From NCBI RefSeq assembly GCF_016862555.1, contig NZ_BONE01000049.1, positions 1-64,000 of the forward strand: a stretch of DNA of 64,000 nt, read 5' to 3'. The notes beneath the pieces are model-generated. The model had not been told where the DNA came from. It did not search any database and worked only from the letters and a program-made list of their open reading frames with translations. Of this stretch, positions 50,378 to 58,762 are shown piece after piece. Numbering within the stretch: the first letter of the stretch is position 1; each line of letters begins with the position of its first letter. The stretch comes from Asanoa siamensis. GTDB taxonomy: Bacteria; Actinomycetota; Actinomycetes; Mycobacteriales; Micromonosporaceae. The position numbers were made by a program, and so were the translations under genes.

Positions 50378-51559
50378 TTATCTCTGCAGGGGCAGCGGGA
50401 ACCGTTCGGTGTCCCGCAGCACCGCCGCCGCGGCTCCCAGGACGACCACGCTGTGCTCGTCCAACGCGCCGACGACGACCGGAGGCAGCACTTCCCCGGC
50501 GTGGATCGCACGCCGGGCCATCGACTCCCGCAGGGGAGCCAGCAGGATCTCGCCCGCCGGTGCGAGGTTTCCACCGAGGACGATCAGCTCGGGGTCGAGC
50601 AGGTTGTACATGTTGGCGGCGGCCAGGCCGATGTGCCGCCCGGCGTCGGCGATGACGCGCCGGCAGCCCACGTCGCCCAGCTTCGCCATCTTGATCACGT
50701 CGGCGATGGAGAGCCGGTCGTGGTGGCTGCGCCACAGTTTCCGGGTGATGGAGTCGGCGTTGGCGAGCGTGTTGAGGCACCCGCGCCCGCCGCACCGGCA
50801 GACCTCGCCGTTCTCGTCGATCGTGGTGTGGCCGAGCTCGCCGGCCGTGCCGTTGGCGCCGACGTAGAGCGCGCCGCCGAGGATGAACCCGACGCCGATG
50901 CCGGACGCCGTGTAGACGTAGGCGACGTCCCGCATGCCGCGGGCGACACCCCAGGTGGTCTCGGCCAGCGCGGCGAAGTTGGCGTCGTTGCCGACCAGCA
51001 GCGGCAGGCGCAGCACGCCGGCCGCCGTGGCGTAGGGGTTGACGTTGACCCAGGGCTTCAGCGTGGTCGCCCGCCCGTTGACGCCCGTGTTGCGCTGGAT
51101 CGGGCCCGGCATCGCGACCCCGACGCCGAGCACGCGGTCGCGCCCGATGCCGAGCCGGTCGAGCATCCGCCCGACCAGCGTGGCCGCCGTCCCGAGCGTG
51201 GCCTCGGGCGGCGTGTGGTCGTCCATCGGCACGGCGTCGTGCAGGAGCAGCTGCTGGGCGGTGTCGCAGACCCCCGCCCGGACCACGCCGTTGGCGATCT
51301 CGAGGCCCACCGCCACGCCGAGGTCGCCGTTGAGCCCGACGAGCGTGGGCGGCCGCCCCGTGCCCGTACGCCGCTCGGCGTCGGACACCTCCGTGATCGT
51401 GCCGTCGTCGAGCAGTTCTTCGATGACGCTCTTGACGGTGGAGCGCGACAACCCGATCTCGGCGAGTGCGCGCCGGCTCTGCGCCCCGCGCTCCCGCAGC
51501 GCGCGGACCACCCGGGCACGGTTGGCCGAACGCTGCGCGGACGGGACGGGAGACGACAT
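50378..51559 (-). CDS. ROK-family transcriptional repressor
   Basis: The 393-residue protein has an N-terminal winged helix (LRERGAQSRRALAEIGLSRS) and a ROK sugar-binding/kinase-like domain with the zinc motif CRCGGRGCLN and ATP/sugar-site fragments VGVAMPGPI, LLVGNDANFAAL and GTAGELGHT. It lies directly upstream of the sugar ABC operon in the same direction, so it most likely represses that operon and is relieved by the sugar. ATG with GGAGG seven bases upstream. Confidence 0.93.
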   Translation of the reverse strand: MSSPVPSAQRSANRARVVRALRERGAQSRRALAEIGLSRSTVKSVIEELLDDGTITEVSDAERRTGTGRPPTLVGLNGDLGVAVGLEIANGVVRAGVCDTAQQLLLHDAVPMDDHTPPEATLGTAATLVGRMLDRLGIGRDRVLGVGVAMPGPIQRNTGVNGRATTLKPWVNVNPYATAAGVLRLPLLVGNDANFAALAETTWGVARGMRDVAYVYTASGIGVGFILGGALYVGANGTAGELGHTTIDENGEVCRCGGRGCLNTLANADSITRKLWRSHHDRLSIADVIKMAKLGDVGCRRVIADAGRHIGLAAANMYNLLDPELIVLGGNLAPAGEILLAPLRESMARRAIHAGEVLPPVVVGALDEHSVVVLGAAAAVLRDTERFPLPLQR

Positions 51560-51653
51560 CGCACCTCCTCCCTCGGGTGCGACCGAGTATCGAGTCCTAT
51601 GCCGATAGCAGTCAATACTCCACCGTGTTTCCGCGAAAAAGCGGTCCTATTAA

Positions 51654-51666
51654 GACTGGTCCAGTC
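51654..51666. promoter_or_regulatory. Perfect 6-bp inverted repeat GACTGG-T-CCAGTC, putative ROK or promoter site
   Basis: The 13-bp palindrome lies about 95 nt upstream of the ROK start and about 107 nt upstream of the SulP gene, in the only A/T-rich part of the intergenic region. ROK repressors often bind short palindromes near their own genes. A second small hairpin (CCGC-N6-GCGG at 51631-51644) lies next to it. Which of the two divergent genes is affected is uncertain. Confidence 0.4.
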
Positions 51667-51772
51667 AAAACACAGCGGCACCGGCTCTCAGCAACGTCCC
51701 AGGCGGAAATATCCTCCTCAACCGGCCAAACCGGGCATGCTGGTCGCGCCCCCTGTGTCGAGAGAGGACGTC

Positions 51773-53923
51773 ATGCCGTCGCCCCACCAGCAGTCCCGGC
51801 TCCGCTCCGCCCTGACCCACGACGTGCCCGCGTCGGTGGTGGTGTTCCTGGTCGCCATCCCGTTGTCGCTGGGCATCGCCGCGGCGTCCGGTGCGCCGCT
51901 GTTCGCGGGCCTGCTCGCGGCCGTCGTCGGCGGTGTCGTCGCGGGCGCGCTCGGCGGCGCGCCGCTGCAGGTCAGCGGGCCGGCCGCGGGCATGACCGTC
52001 ATCGTCGTCGGGACGGTCGCACAGTTCGGCTGGGCCGGCACCGTGGCGATCGTCGCGATGGCCGGCGCCCTGCAGGTCGGCCTCGGCCTGTCCCGGCTCG
52101 GGCGGGCGGCGCTCTCGCTGTCACCGGCGGTGGTGCACGGCATGCTGGCCGGCATCGGCGTGGTGATCGTCATCGGCCAGGCGCACGTGGTGCTCGGTGG
52201 CACGCCGCTCAGCTCACCGCTCGCGAACCTGCGCGACCTGCCCCAGCGGATGCTGGGCCACCACGACGCGTCCGTGGCGATCGGCGTACTGACGATGGTC
52301 ATCCTCCTGGTCTGGCCTCGGCTGGTGAAGGTCTCGCTGCTGCCGGCGGCGCTCGTGGCGGTCGCCGCGGCCACGGCGGTGTCGACGATCGCCGGCCTGG
52401 ACCTGCCCCGGGTCTCGCTCGCCGCCGCCCAGCTCACCTTTCCGCGCTGGCCGGACGCGCCCGTCGCCGAGATCGTGCTGGCCGCCGTCACGATCGCGCT
52501 CGTGGCGAGCGTCGAGTCGCTGCTCTCCGCGGTCGCGGTCGACAAGCTGCACGCCGGGCCGCGCGCGAACCTCGACCGGGAGCTGGTGGCGCAGGGCACC
52601 GCCAACATGGTCTCCGGCGCGCTCGGCGGCCTCCCGGTCACCGGCGTCATCGTGCGGAGCTCCGCCAACGTGGCCGCCGGCGCGCGGACCCGCCTCTCCA
52701 CAGTGTTGCACGGGCTCTGGCTGGCCGTCTTCGCGCTGGCCTTCACGGACGTCCTCGAGCTGATCCCGATGTCGGCGCTGGCCGCCGTGCTCGTCGTCGT
52801 CGGCATCCGGCTGGTCAGCCTCGCCCACCTGCGCACGTACGCCCGGCACCGGGAGCTGCCCGTCTATCTCGTGACGGCCGGCGGCGTGGTGCTGACCGAC
52901 CTCATGCTCGGCGTGACCGCAGGCATCGGTGTCGCGCTCGGGCTCACCCTCTACCGGCTGGCCCGCTGCGACATCCGGAGCACGGAACGCGAGCCGGGCC
53001 GCTGGCTGGTCACCGTCACGGGCACGCTGGCCTTCGTCGCCGCGGGCCGGCTCACCCGGGAGCTGGGCGCGGTGCCGCCGGGGCAGTCGGTCGACCTCGA
53101 GCTGCATCTCGACTACCTCGACCACGGCGCGTTCGAGGCCATCGAGCAATGGCGCCAGGCGTACGAGCGCGGCGGCGGGCAGGTGCGGGTGCAGGAGACG
53201 CACCGGGAGTGGCTGCACCGCGCGCGCTCGGGCCGGTTGGGCCACGGCAAGAGCACGCCCACGCACGTACCACGCTTCCTGGCGTCCTGGTCGCAGTGGC
53301 AGGCGGCCCACGCGGCCGACGGCCGACCGGCACGGGCGATGGCGGCGGGCATCGACGAGTTCGAGCGCACGGTCGCGCCGCTGGTCCGCCCGCACCTGGC
53401 CGACCTCGCGGCCAACGGCCAGCGACCACAGCAGCTCTTCATCACCTGCGCCGACTCGCGCCTGGTCCCGAACCTCATCACCGCGAGCGGCCCGGGCGAC
53501 CTGTTCTGCGTACGGAACATCGGCAACATCGTCCCGCCGCACGGCGCGGGCGACGACTCCGTGGGCGCGGCCGTCGAGTACGCGGTGGACGTGCTCGGCA
53601 TCACCACGATCACGGTCTGCGGCCACTCGGCCTGCGGCGCGGTCCGCGCCCTGATCGCCGGCTCGACCACACCGGACGCGGCACTGGGCCGGTGGCTGAG
53701 CCACGCCGGCGCGCCACCCGTGACCGGCGAGCCGGACGCGGACGTGGAGCTGCGGCACTGCCAGGCCAACGTCCGGCGCCAGCTCGACCACCTGCGCACC
53801 TACCCGAGCGTCCGGGCGGCACTCGCCGCCGGCCGGCTGCGCCTGGTCGGCATGTACTTCGACATCGCGGAGGCCCGGATGCACGTGCTCGACGACGCGG
53901 GCGAGGCCGTCGGCACGCGTTGA
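51773..53923 (+). CDS. SulP-family anion transporter fused to beta-carbonic anhydrase
   Basis: The 716-residue protein has a SulP membrane domain (about residues 1-385, 10-12 helices; PLQVSGPAAGMTVIVVG and GLPVTGVIVRSSANVAAGARTR), a STAS-like linker (about 400-480) and a beta-carbonic anhydrase domain (about 510-716) with the zinc site ITCADSRL and VCGHSACGAV. Such fusions are thought to move bicarbonate and interconvert it with CO2 at the membrane. ATG at 51773 has GAGAGGA six bases upstream. The upstream open frame belongs to no gene. Confidence 0.93.
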   Translation: MPSPHQQSRLRSALTHDVPASVVVFLVAIPLSLGIAAASGAPLFAGLLAAVVGGVVAGALGGAPLQVSGPAAGMTVIVVGTVAQFGWAGTVAIVAMAGALQVGLGLSRLGRAALSLSPAVVHGMLAGIGVVIVIGQAHVVLGGTPLSSPLANLRDLPQRMLGHHDASVAIGVLTMVILLVWPRLVKVSLLPAALVAVAAATAVSTIAGLDLPRVSLAAAQLTFPRWPDAPVAEIVLAAVTIALVASVESLLSAVAVDKLHAGPRANLDRELVAQGTANMVSGALGGLPVTGVIVRSSANVAAGARTRLSTVLHGLWLAVFALAFTDVLELIPMSALAAVLVVVGIRLVSLAHLRTYARHRELPVYLVTAGGVVLTDLMLGVTAGIGVALGLTLYRLARCDIRSTEREPGRWLVTVTGTLAFVAAGRLTRELGAVPPGQSVDLELHLDYLDHGAFEAIEQWRQAYERGGGQVRVQETHREWLHRARSGRLGHGKSTPTHVPRFLASWSQWQAAHAADGRPARAMAAGIDEFERTVAPLVRPHLADLAANGQRPQQLFITCADSRLVPNLITASGPGDLFCVRNIGNIVPPHGAGDDSVGAAVEYAVDVLGITTITVCGHSACGAVRALIAGSTTPDAALGRWLSHAGAPPVTGEPDADVELRHCQANVRRQLDHLRTYPSVRAALAAGRLRLVGMYFDIAEARMHVLDDAGEAVGTR

Positions 53924-53968
53924 CATGGAAGCTCTTCCAGGAACCCGCTACGCCGGCGAGTGCCGAGG

Positions 53969-55576
53969 TCAGTCGGCGAGGGCGGTGTGCACCGAGGAGA
54001 CCGCGCTCGCGCCCTCGCCGACGGCCGTGGCCACCCGCTTGATCGAGCCCGCGCGGACGTCGCCGACCGCGAACACGCGCGGCGCGCTCGTCTGGTAGGG
54101 CAGAGCCCCCGCGCCGTCCGTGCGGACGAAGCCGTTGTCGTCCTTGGCCACGCCCGCCAGCCAGCCCGACACCGGCTCGGCGCCGATGAAGCAGAACAGC
54201 GCCCGCGACTCCAGCTCTTCCCGCTGCCCGCCGGCCCGCTCGACCACGATCGACCTCAGCGTGTCGTCGCCCGCCAGCTCGCGGACCGCGGTGCCGGTGT
54301 GCGCCCGGATCCGGGCATGCGCGTGGATCCGCTCGGTCAGGTAGGACCACATCCGCGCGCCGAGGTCGGCACCGCGGACGACCAGGTCCACCGTGGCGCC
54401 CCGGCCGGCCAGCGAGAGCGCCGCCTGGCCGGCCGAGTTCGCGCCGCCGATGACCGTCACCGGCCGGTTCTCGTACTCCCGCACGTCCAGCTCGGTCGCG
54501 GCGTAGCGGATCGCGCCCGCCTCCTCGAACGCGGACCAGCGCGGGATGTCGAGCCGGCGGTAGCGCGCGCCCGTCGCGACGATGACCGCCCCGCAGCCGA
54601 TGCGCTCGCCGCCGGCCAGCACCACGGCCGGGCGGCGCGCGTCGCGCAGGTCCAGGCCGGCCACCGCGCACGGCGCGTAGATCCGCACGCCGAACTTGAG
54701 CGCCTGCACCATCGCCAACCGGGTCAGGTTCTCCCCGCTGATGCCCTGTGGGAAGCCGAGGTAGTTCTCGATCCGGGCGCTCTTGGCGGCCTGGCCGCCG
54801 AGTCCGGTGCGGTCGAGCAGCACGGTCGACAGGCCCTCGGAGGCGCCGTAGACGGCGGCCGCCAGCCCGGCCGGGCCGGCGCCGACCACGACGAGGTCGG
54901 CCGGCGGCCCGTCCGACCGATAGGTGAGGCCGAGGTGCTCGCCGACCGTGCTCGGGGTGGCGCGCCGCAGGGTGGTGCCGGCGATGGTCGCCGCGGGAAG
55001 CTCGTCGGCGCCGACCCCGGCGAGGCGCATCAGCGTGCGCCCGGAGTCCGAGGCCGCGTCGAGCAGGGAGTGCGGCAGCAGCAGTTGGCTCAGGTAGGTG
55101 CGCAGCTCCAGTGTCTCCGCGGCGTCCGGCCGGCCGACGATCTCGAGGACGTCCCCGGCCGCCGCGCGGATGACGTCGCGGCGCTCGCGGAACGCCGCGA
55201 GCACGATGTCGGCGACGTCGACCTGCTCGGCGAGGGCCCGGCGCAGCATCGCCGACCCGAGCCGGACGACCGCGCCGCCCTCCACCACCCGGGCCGTCAG
55301 GTGGACGTGCTGACCGGTCAGCAGGTTGAGCTCACCGACGAAGTCGCCCGGGCCGGCGTGGAAGATCAACCGCTCCGGCGCGATCGCCGTCGGGTCGCGG
55401 AAGATCTCCACGCGGGCCGAGTCGAGCAGGAAGAAGTCGTACGTGCTGTCGCCGGTGCGGAAGAGATGGTCGCCGGTCTCGACGAGCTCGTGCTCGCCGT
55501 AGGCGGCCAGGCGGCGGAACTGGTCGGGGTCCAGAAACGGTCCGCGCGGTGCCGCGCCGCCCTCCGCGTCGTCCAC
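53969..55576 (-). CDS. Thioredoxin reductase-like flavoprotein with N-terminal cyclic-nucleotide-binding domain, redox cysteines absent
   Basis: The 535-residue product (GTG start at 55576, with AGGG upstream; a TTG six codons earlier also fits) has a cNMP-binding/CRP-type domain (about residues 20-140) and a low-molecular-weight TrxR-like domain with VVVGAGPAGLAAAVYG (FAD) and VIGGANSAGQAALSLAG (NADPH). The CxxC that would lie between them is replaced by the segment EEAGAIRYAATELD, with no cysteine pair. It therefore cannot reduce thioredoxin in the usual way and may act on other acceptors or as a sensor. It is convergent with the SulP fusion gene. Confidence 0.9.
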   Translation of the reverse strand: MDDAEGGAAPRGPFLDPDQFRRLAAYGEHELVETGDHLFRTGDSTYDFFLLDSARVEIFRDPTAIAPERLIFHAGPGDFVGELNLLTGQHVHLTARVVEGGAVVRLGSAMLRRALAEQVDVADIVLAAFRERRDVIRAAAGDVLEIVGRPDAAETLELRTYLSQLLLPHSLLDAASDSGRTLMRLAGVGADELPAATIAGTTLRRATPSTVGEHLGLTYRSDGPPADLVVVGAGPAGLAAAVYGASEGLSTVLLDRTGLGGQAAKSARIENYLGFPQGISGENLTRLAMVQALKFGVRIYAPCAVAGLDLRDARRPAVVLAGGERIGCGAVIVATGARYRRLDIPRWSAFEEAGAIRYAATELDVREYENRPVTVIGGANSAGQAALSLAGRGATVDLVVRGADLGARMWSYLTERIHAHARIRAHTGTAVRELAGDDTLRSIVVERAGGQREELESRALFCFIGAEPVSGWLAGVAKDDNGFVRTDGAGALPYQTSAPRVFAVGDVRAGSIKRVATAVGEGASAVSSVHTALAD

Positions 55577-55636
55577 AATGGTCGACCCTACCAAGCCGGA
55601 CGCCTCGCGATGCCGGGACGCGACGGCACCGCGAAG

Positions 55637-56614
55637 TCAGCGGCAGAACGGGGCGCGACCCATCGCGGACTCGATGCCGCCCAGGACGTGCGCCATGAAC
55701 TGCTGGTCGCCGGCCATCGGCGCGTCGGTCCACGCCTCCACCGCATGGCCGAGCGTGGTGACCCAGGACCGCCCGCCGTCGTAGTACTGGCACCACGACA
55801 CCGGGTGGTCGCGGCCGTGGCCGGGGTGGCCGCTGCCGCCCTCGGCACCGTCGGGCAGGGTCGCCTCGTCGACGCGGGCGAGGACGCGGACGTCGCTCGG
55901 GAACGGCACGAGGTTGTACCACTCGTCGGCGAAGTCCCATCGGGCCGGCAGCCCGGCCGTCGAGGCGTCCCGACGGCTGCCGGTCACCACGGTGCCCGGC
56001 TGGTTGCGGCCGTGGTCGTAGTAGTTGGCCCCGCCGAGCAGGCCCTCGTACCACTCCCAGTTGTACTCGGTGCCGAACGCGTTGTGGATGCCGACGAAGC
56101 CGCCGCCACCGCGGACGTACTGGCGCAGCGCGGTCTGCGCCGGGTCGTCGAGCGCGTCGCGAGTGGTGCTCATGAAGATGACCGCGTTGTAGCGGAACAG
56201 CCGCGACGGCGACGAGAGCTGGGTGACGTCCTCGGTCCAGTCGACGGCGAAGCCGTGCTCCGCGCCCAGCTCGACGAGGGCACTCTGGGCGGCGTGGGCC
56301 GGCGTCAGGGGCGGGTTGAGCCCGGCGGGCAGCGCCGGGCCGAGGTGGGCGTGCCGCGGGCCGGCGGTGCGGCTGTAGACGAGCACGCGGTAGCCGTCGG
56401 CGGCCGGGTCGAAGTTGCCCCAGTCGTGGTAACAGGCAGGGTTGGTGCCGCGGCAGACGCCGTAGTCGGGGTCGCCCAGGTGTTGCGCGCCGGTGTCCTT
56501 CGGACGGGGCGCGGCACGGTCGGCCGCGCTGGGCAGGGAGGCACCGGCGAGCAGGATGGCGGTCAGGGCGGCGCCGATCGTGGCGGCGAGGACGGTGTCG
56601 CGTCTCACGGGCAT
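55637..56614 (-). CDS. Secreted ThuA-like domain protein
   Basis: The 325-residue protein begins MPVRRDTVLAATIGAALTAI, a typical Sec signal peptide, and continues with a ThuA fold (YRVLVYSRTAGPRH, VIFMSTTRDALDD, GGGFVGIHNAFGTE, HPVSWCQYYDGGRSW). ThuA domains resemble class-I glutamine amidotransferases and are linked to sugar use, often on secreted enzymes. GGAG precedes the ATG. It starts 14 bases after the stop of the citryl-CoA-lyase-like gene, so the two are probably co-transcribed. The exported location sets it apart from its neighbours. Confidence 0.85.
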   Translation of the reverse strand: MPVRRDTVLAATIGAALTAILLAGASLPSAADRAAPRPKDTGAQHLGDPDYGVCRGTNPACYHDWGNFDPAADGYRVLVYSRTAGPRHAHLGPALPAGLNPPLTPAHAAQSALVELGAEHGFAVDWTEDVTQLSSPSRLFRYNAVIFMSTTRDALDDPAQTALRQYVRGGGGFVGIHNAFGTEYNWEWYEGLLGGANYYDHGRNQPGTVVTGSRRDASTAGLPARWDFADEWYNLVPFPSDVRVLARVDEATLPDGAEGGSGHPGHGRDHPVSWCQYYDGGRSWVTTLGHAVEAWTDAPMAGDQQFMAHVLGGIESAMGRAPFCR

Positions 56615-56628
56615 GGGTTGCTCCTTCG

Positions 56629-57426
56629 TCAGGAAGGTCCCTCGTACGTGGGTAGGACGGAAGGGGGCATCGGACCCTTGTTGCGCCGGCCCTGGCCGGC
56701 CTCTTCCCAGGCGTGGGCGAGGATGCCCACGCTGCGGCTGAGCACGAACAGGCCGCGGGCCAGTGGCGGTGGGAAGCCCAGCTCGCCGTAGACGACGGCG
56801 GTCAGTCCGTCCACATTGATCGGTACGGGACGCGCCCGGCCGATCGCCAGGTTCCGCTCGACCGCCTCCGCGGCGCGCAGGTACGCGCCGTCGACGTGTC
56901 CGCCGGCGGCAGCCTCCCGGACCAGGTCCAGCAGCGGCGCGCGGCGCGGGTCGACGGTGTGGAACCGGTGCCCGAAACCGGGCAGGTAGCGCACCCGCCG
57001 GCGCCAGCGCGACACGACCTCGGCGGCGGCGCCATCGAGGTCCGTCCCATCGCGCCGGGTCACCTCGGCGAGCATCTCCATGCACTGCTCGCCGGCACCC
57101 CCGTGCACGTCGCCGAGCGTGTTCACGCCGCTGGCGATCGCGCCGTTGAGCCCGATGCCGCAGGTGACGGCCATCCGCGCGATCGCGATCGACGGTGCGT
57201 GCGGACCATGGTCGACCGAGCTGACGAGCGCCGCCTCGAGGAGCCGCTGCTGGCCGGGCGTCGGTGCGGAGCCGCGCAGCAGCAGCCAGATGACCCCGGC
57301 GAAGCTGGTCGTGCCGATCAGCTCCTGGATCGGCCGGCCGCGCAACTCGATGACGTCGGGTTCGACGCGCGAGACGGCCGTGGCCCACCAGTCCGACACG
57401 TCCTGGACGCTCGGCTCGCCGCTCAT
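56629..57426 (-). CDS. Citrate synthase/citryl-CoA lyase-like protein
   Basis: The 265-residue protein is a short citrate-synthase-fold enzyme with the active-site residues in their usual places: His in DVHGGAGEQCM, His in LPGFGHRFH, Asp in INVDGLTAVVYG. The short length and lack of the first helical domain match citryl-CoA lyase-type enzymes, which cleave a citryl-like CoA ester to acetyl-CoA and a keto acid. It overlaps the CoA-transferase gene by ATGA, so the transferase probably makes its substrate. The real substrate could be citrate, methylcitrate or a branched analogue. Confidence 0.85.
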   Translation of the reverse strand: MSGEPSVQDVSDWWATAVSRVEPDVIELRGRPIQELIGTTSFAGVIWLLLRGSAPTPGQQRLLEAALVSSVDHGPHAPSIAIARMAVTCGIGLNGAIASGVNTLGDVHGGAGEQCMEMLAEVTRRDGTDLDGAAAEVVSRWRRRVRYLPGFGHRFHTVDPRRAPLLDLVREAAAGGHVDGAYLRAAEAVERNLAIGRARPVPINVDGLTAVVYGELGFPPPLARGLFVLSRSVGILAHAWEEAGQGRRNKGPMPPSVLPTYEGPS

Positions 57427-58601
57427 CGGGTCGACACCTCGTCCGTGGCGGCGCCGACCCGCCCCGGATTGTGCTCGCCCAACAGCGGCGGTGGCGCCAT
57501 CGGTCGCAGCGGCACGCCGTTGACGTGCACGCCGTTGCCGCTCACCCGCAACGTCCGATCGGGATGGCCGGGAAACGGCAGGTCGGTGAAGAAGCCACGG
57601 ACGCGCAGCTGTTCCAGCCCGACGGCCTGCGGAACGGTCAACACCCGCGCGGCCGGGACGCCCGCCCGCGACAGCAGCTCCTCCCACTCCAGCGCGGGGC
57701 GGCGGCGCAGCGCGGTGTTGAGCTCCCGGTTGAGCGCGACCCGGTGCGCCTTGCGGGCCTCGCGGTCCGCGAAGCGCCGGTCGTCGACGAGGTCGGGTCG
57801 CTCGACGAGGCGGCACAACACCTCGAACTGCTCCTGGCGGTTGGCGGCGATGTTGAGCGCGCCGTCCGCGGTGTCGAAGGTTCCCGAGGGCGCCGCGGTG
57901 GCGTTCTGGTCGCCCATCGGCTCCGGGGCGACCCCGCTGACCAGATAGTTCGACGCGGCCCAGCCCATGGCCGACAGCGACGCCTCCAACATGGACACAT
58001 CGAGGAACACGCCCTCGCCGGTCCTCGCCCGGCCGGCGAGCGCGGCGCAGATGGACATCGCGGCGACCAGGCCACCGACGGAGTCGGAGACGGGAAAGCC
58101 GACCCGCAGCGGGGCGGTCTCGGGCGTACCGGTGATGCTCATCATCCCGGACAGGCCCTGGATGATCTGGTCGTAGGCCGGTGCCTGGCTCATCGGCCCC
58201 GTCTGGCCGAAGCCGGAGATCGCGCAGTAGACCAGGCGTGGGTTCAGCGCGTGCAGGACGTCCCACCCGTAGCCGATCCGGCCCAGCACACCGGCCCGGA
58301 AGTTCTCGAGCAGCACATCGGACTCTCGGAGCAGCTCCTCGAAGGCGGCCCGGTCGCCCGGCGCCTTCAGGTCGAGCTCGACCGACTTCTTCCCGGCGTT
58401 CTGCGCGAGAAAGGAGGCACCGATGCCGGCCCTGTTGAGGCCGGGGTCAGGCCCGAGGTTGCGCGCCAGGTCGCCGTGGCCCGGTTTCTCGACCTTGACG
58501 ACCTCGGCCCCGAGCAGCATCAGGTGGTAGCTGCAGTAGGGACCGGCCAGCACGTTGGTCAGGTCCAGGATCCGGATGCCACGCAGCGGTCGATCGTCCA
58601 T
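57423..58601 (-). CDS. CaiB/BaiF family (class III) CoA-transferase
   Basis: The 392-residue enzyme has the class III opening LRGIRILDLTNVLAGPYCSY, the GADVVKVEKP-type segment (here GAEVVKVEKPGHGD) and the catalytic Asp in PAYDQIIQG. It transfers CoA between a donor thioester and a carboxylate. As first gene of a CoA-transferase/lyase/ThuA operon, it should activate the acid that the lyase cleaves. It diverges from the aldehyde dehydrogenase gene across an intergenic region with a conserved motif. Confidence 0.93.
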   Translation of the reverse strand: MDDRPLRGIRILDLTNVLAGPYCSYHLMLLGAEVVKVEKPGHGDLARNLGPDPGLNRAGIGASFLAQNAGKKSVELDLKAPGDRAAFEELLRESDVLLENFRAGVLGRIGYGWDVLHALNPRLVYCAISGFGQTGPMSQAPAYDQIIQGLSGMMSITGTPETAPLRVGFPVSDSVGGLVAAMSICAALAGRARTGEGVFLDVSMLEASLSAMGWAASNYLVSGVAPEPMGDQNATAAPSGTFDTADGALNIAANRQEQFEVLCRLVERPDLVDDRRFADREARKAHRVALNRELNTALRRRPALEWEELLSRAGVPAARVLTVPQAVGLEQLRVRGFFTDLPFPGHPDRTLRVSGNGVHVNGVPLRPMAPPPLLGEHNPGRVGAATDEVSTR

Positions 58602-58690
58602 GCGTCGCCTCTCGCTCGTCGGCGCCGGCCCGGGTCCGACCTGCCGGTCGGCGCTCCGGATTCGGCACCGGCTATTGCCAGGGGACCCGG

Positions 58691-58726
58691 CCGCCCGTAC
58701 GTTACACGTAGTCCATAGAACGGTCC
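58691..58726. promoter_or_regulatory. Conserved promoter-operator motif (CGTA..TTACA...AGTCCA....ACGGT), copy 1
   Basis: This stretch between the divergent CoA-transferase and aldehyde dehydrogenase genes has CGTACGTTACACGTAGTCCA then ACGGTCC. The same pattern, with the same spacing, occurs before the TRAP transporter operon at about 63264-63295. At the core positions 15 of 20 bases, and in the following 17 bases 12, agree. Shared control by the local IclR regulator is my inference. Confidence 0.5.
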
Positions 58727-58762
58727 AGAAGGGCCGCGTGGTGGTTCGACGTGAGGAGCGGG

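Noticed and set aside
53936-53949. TGGAAGCTCTTCCA palindrome after the SulP fusion gene as a terminator
   Set aside because: Stem of six with a two-base loop cannot form a stable hairpin; probably chance.
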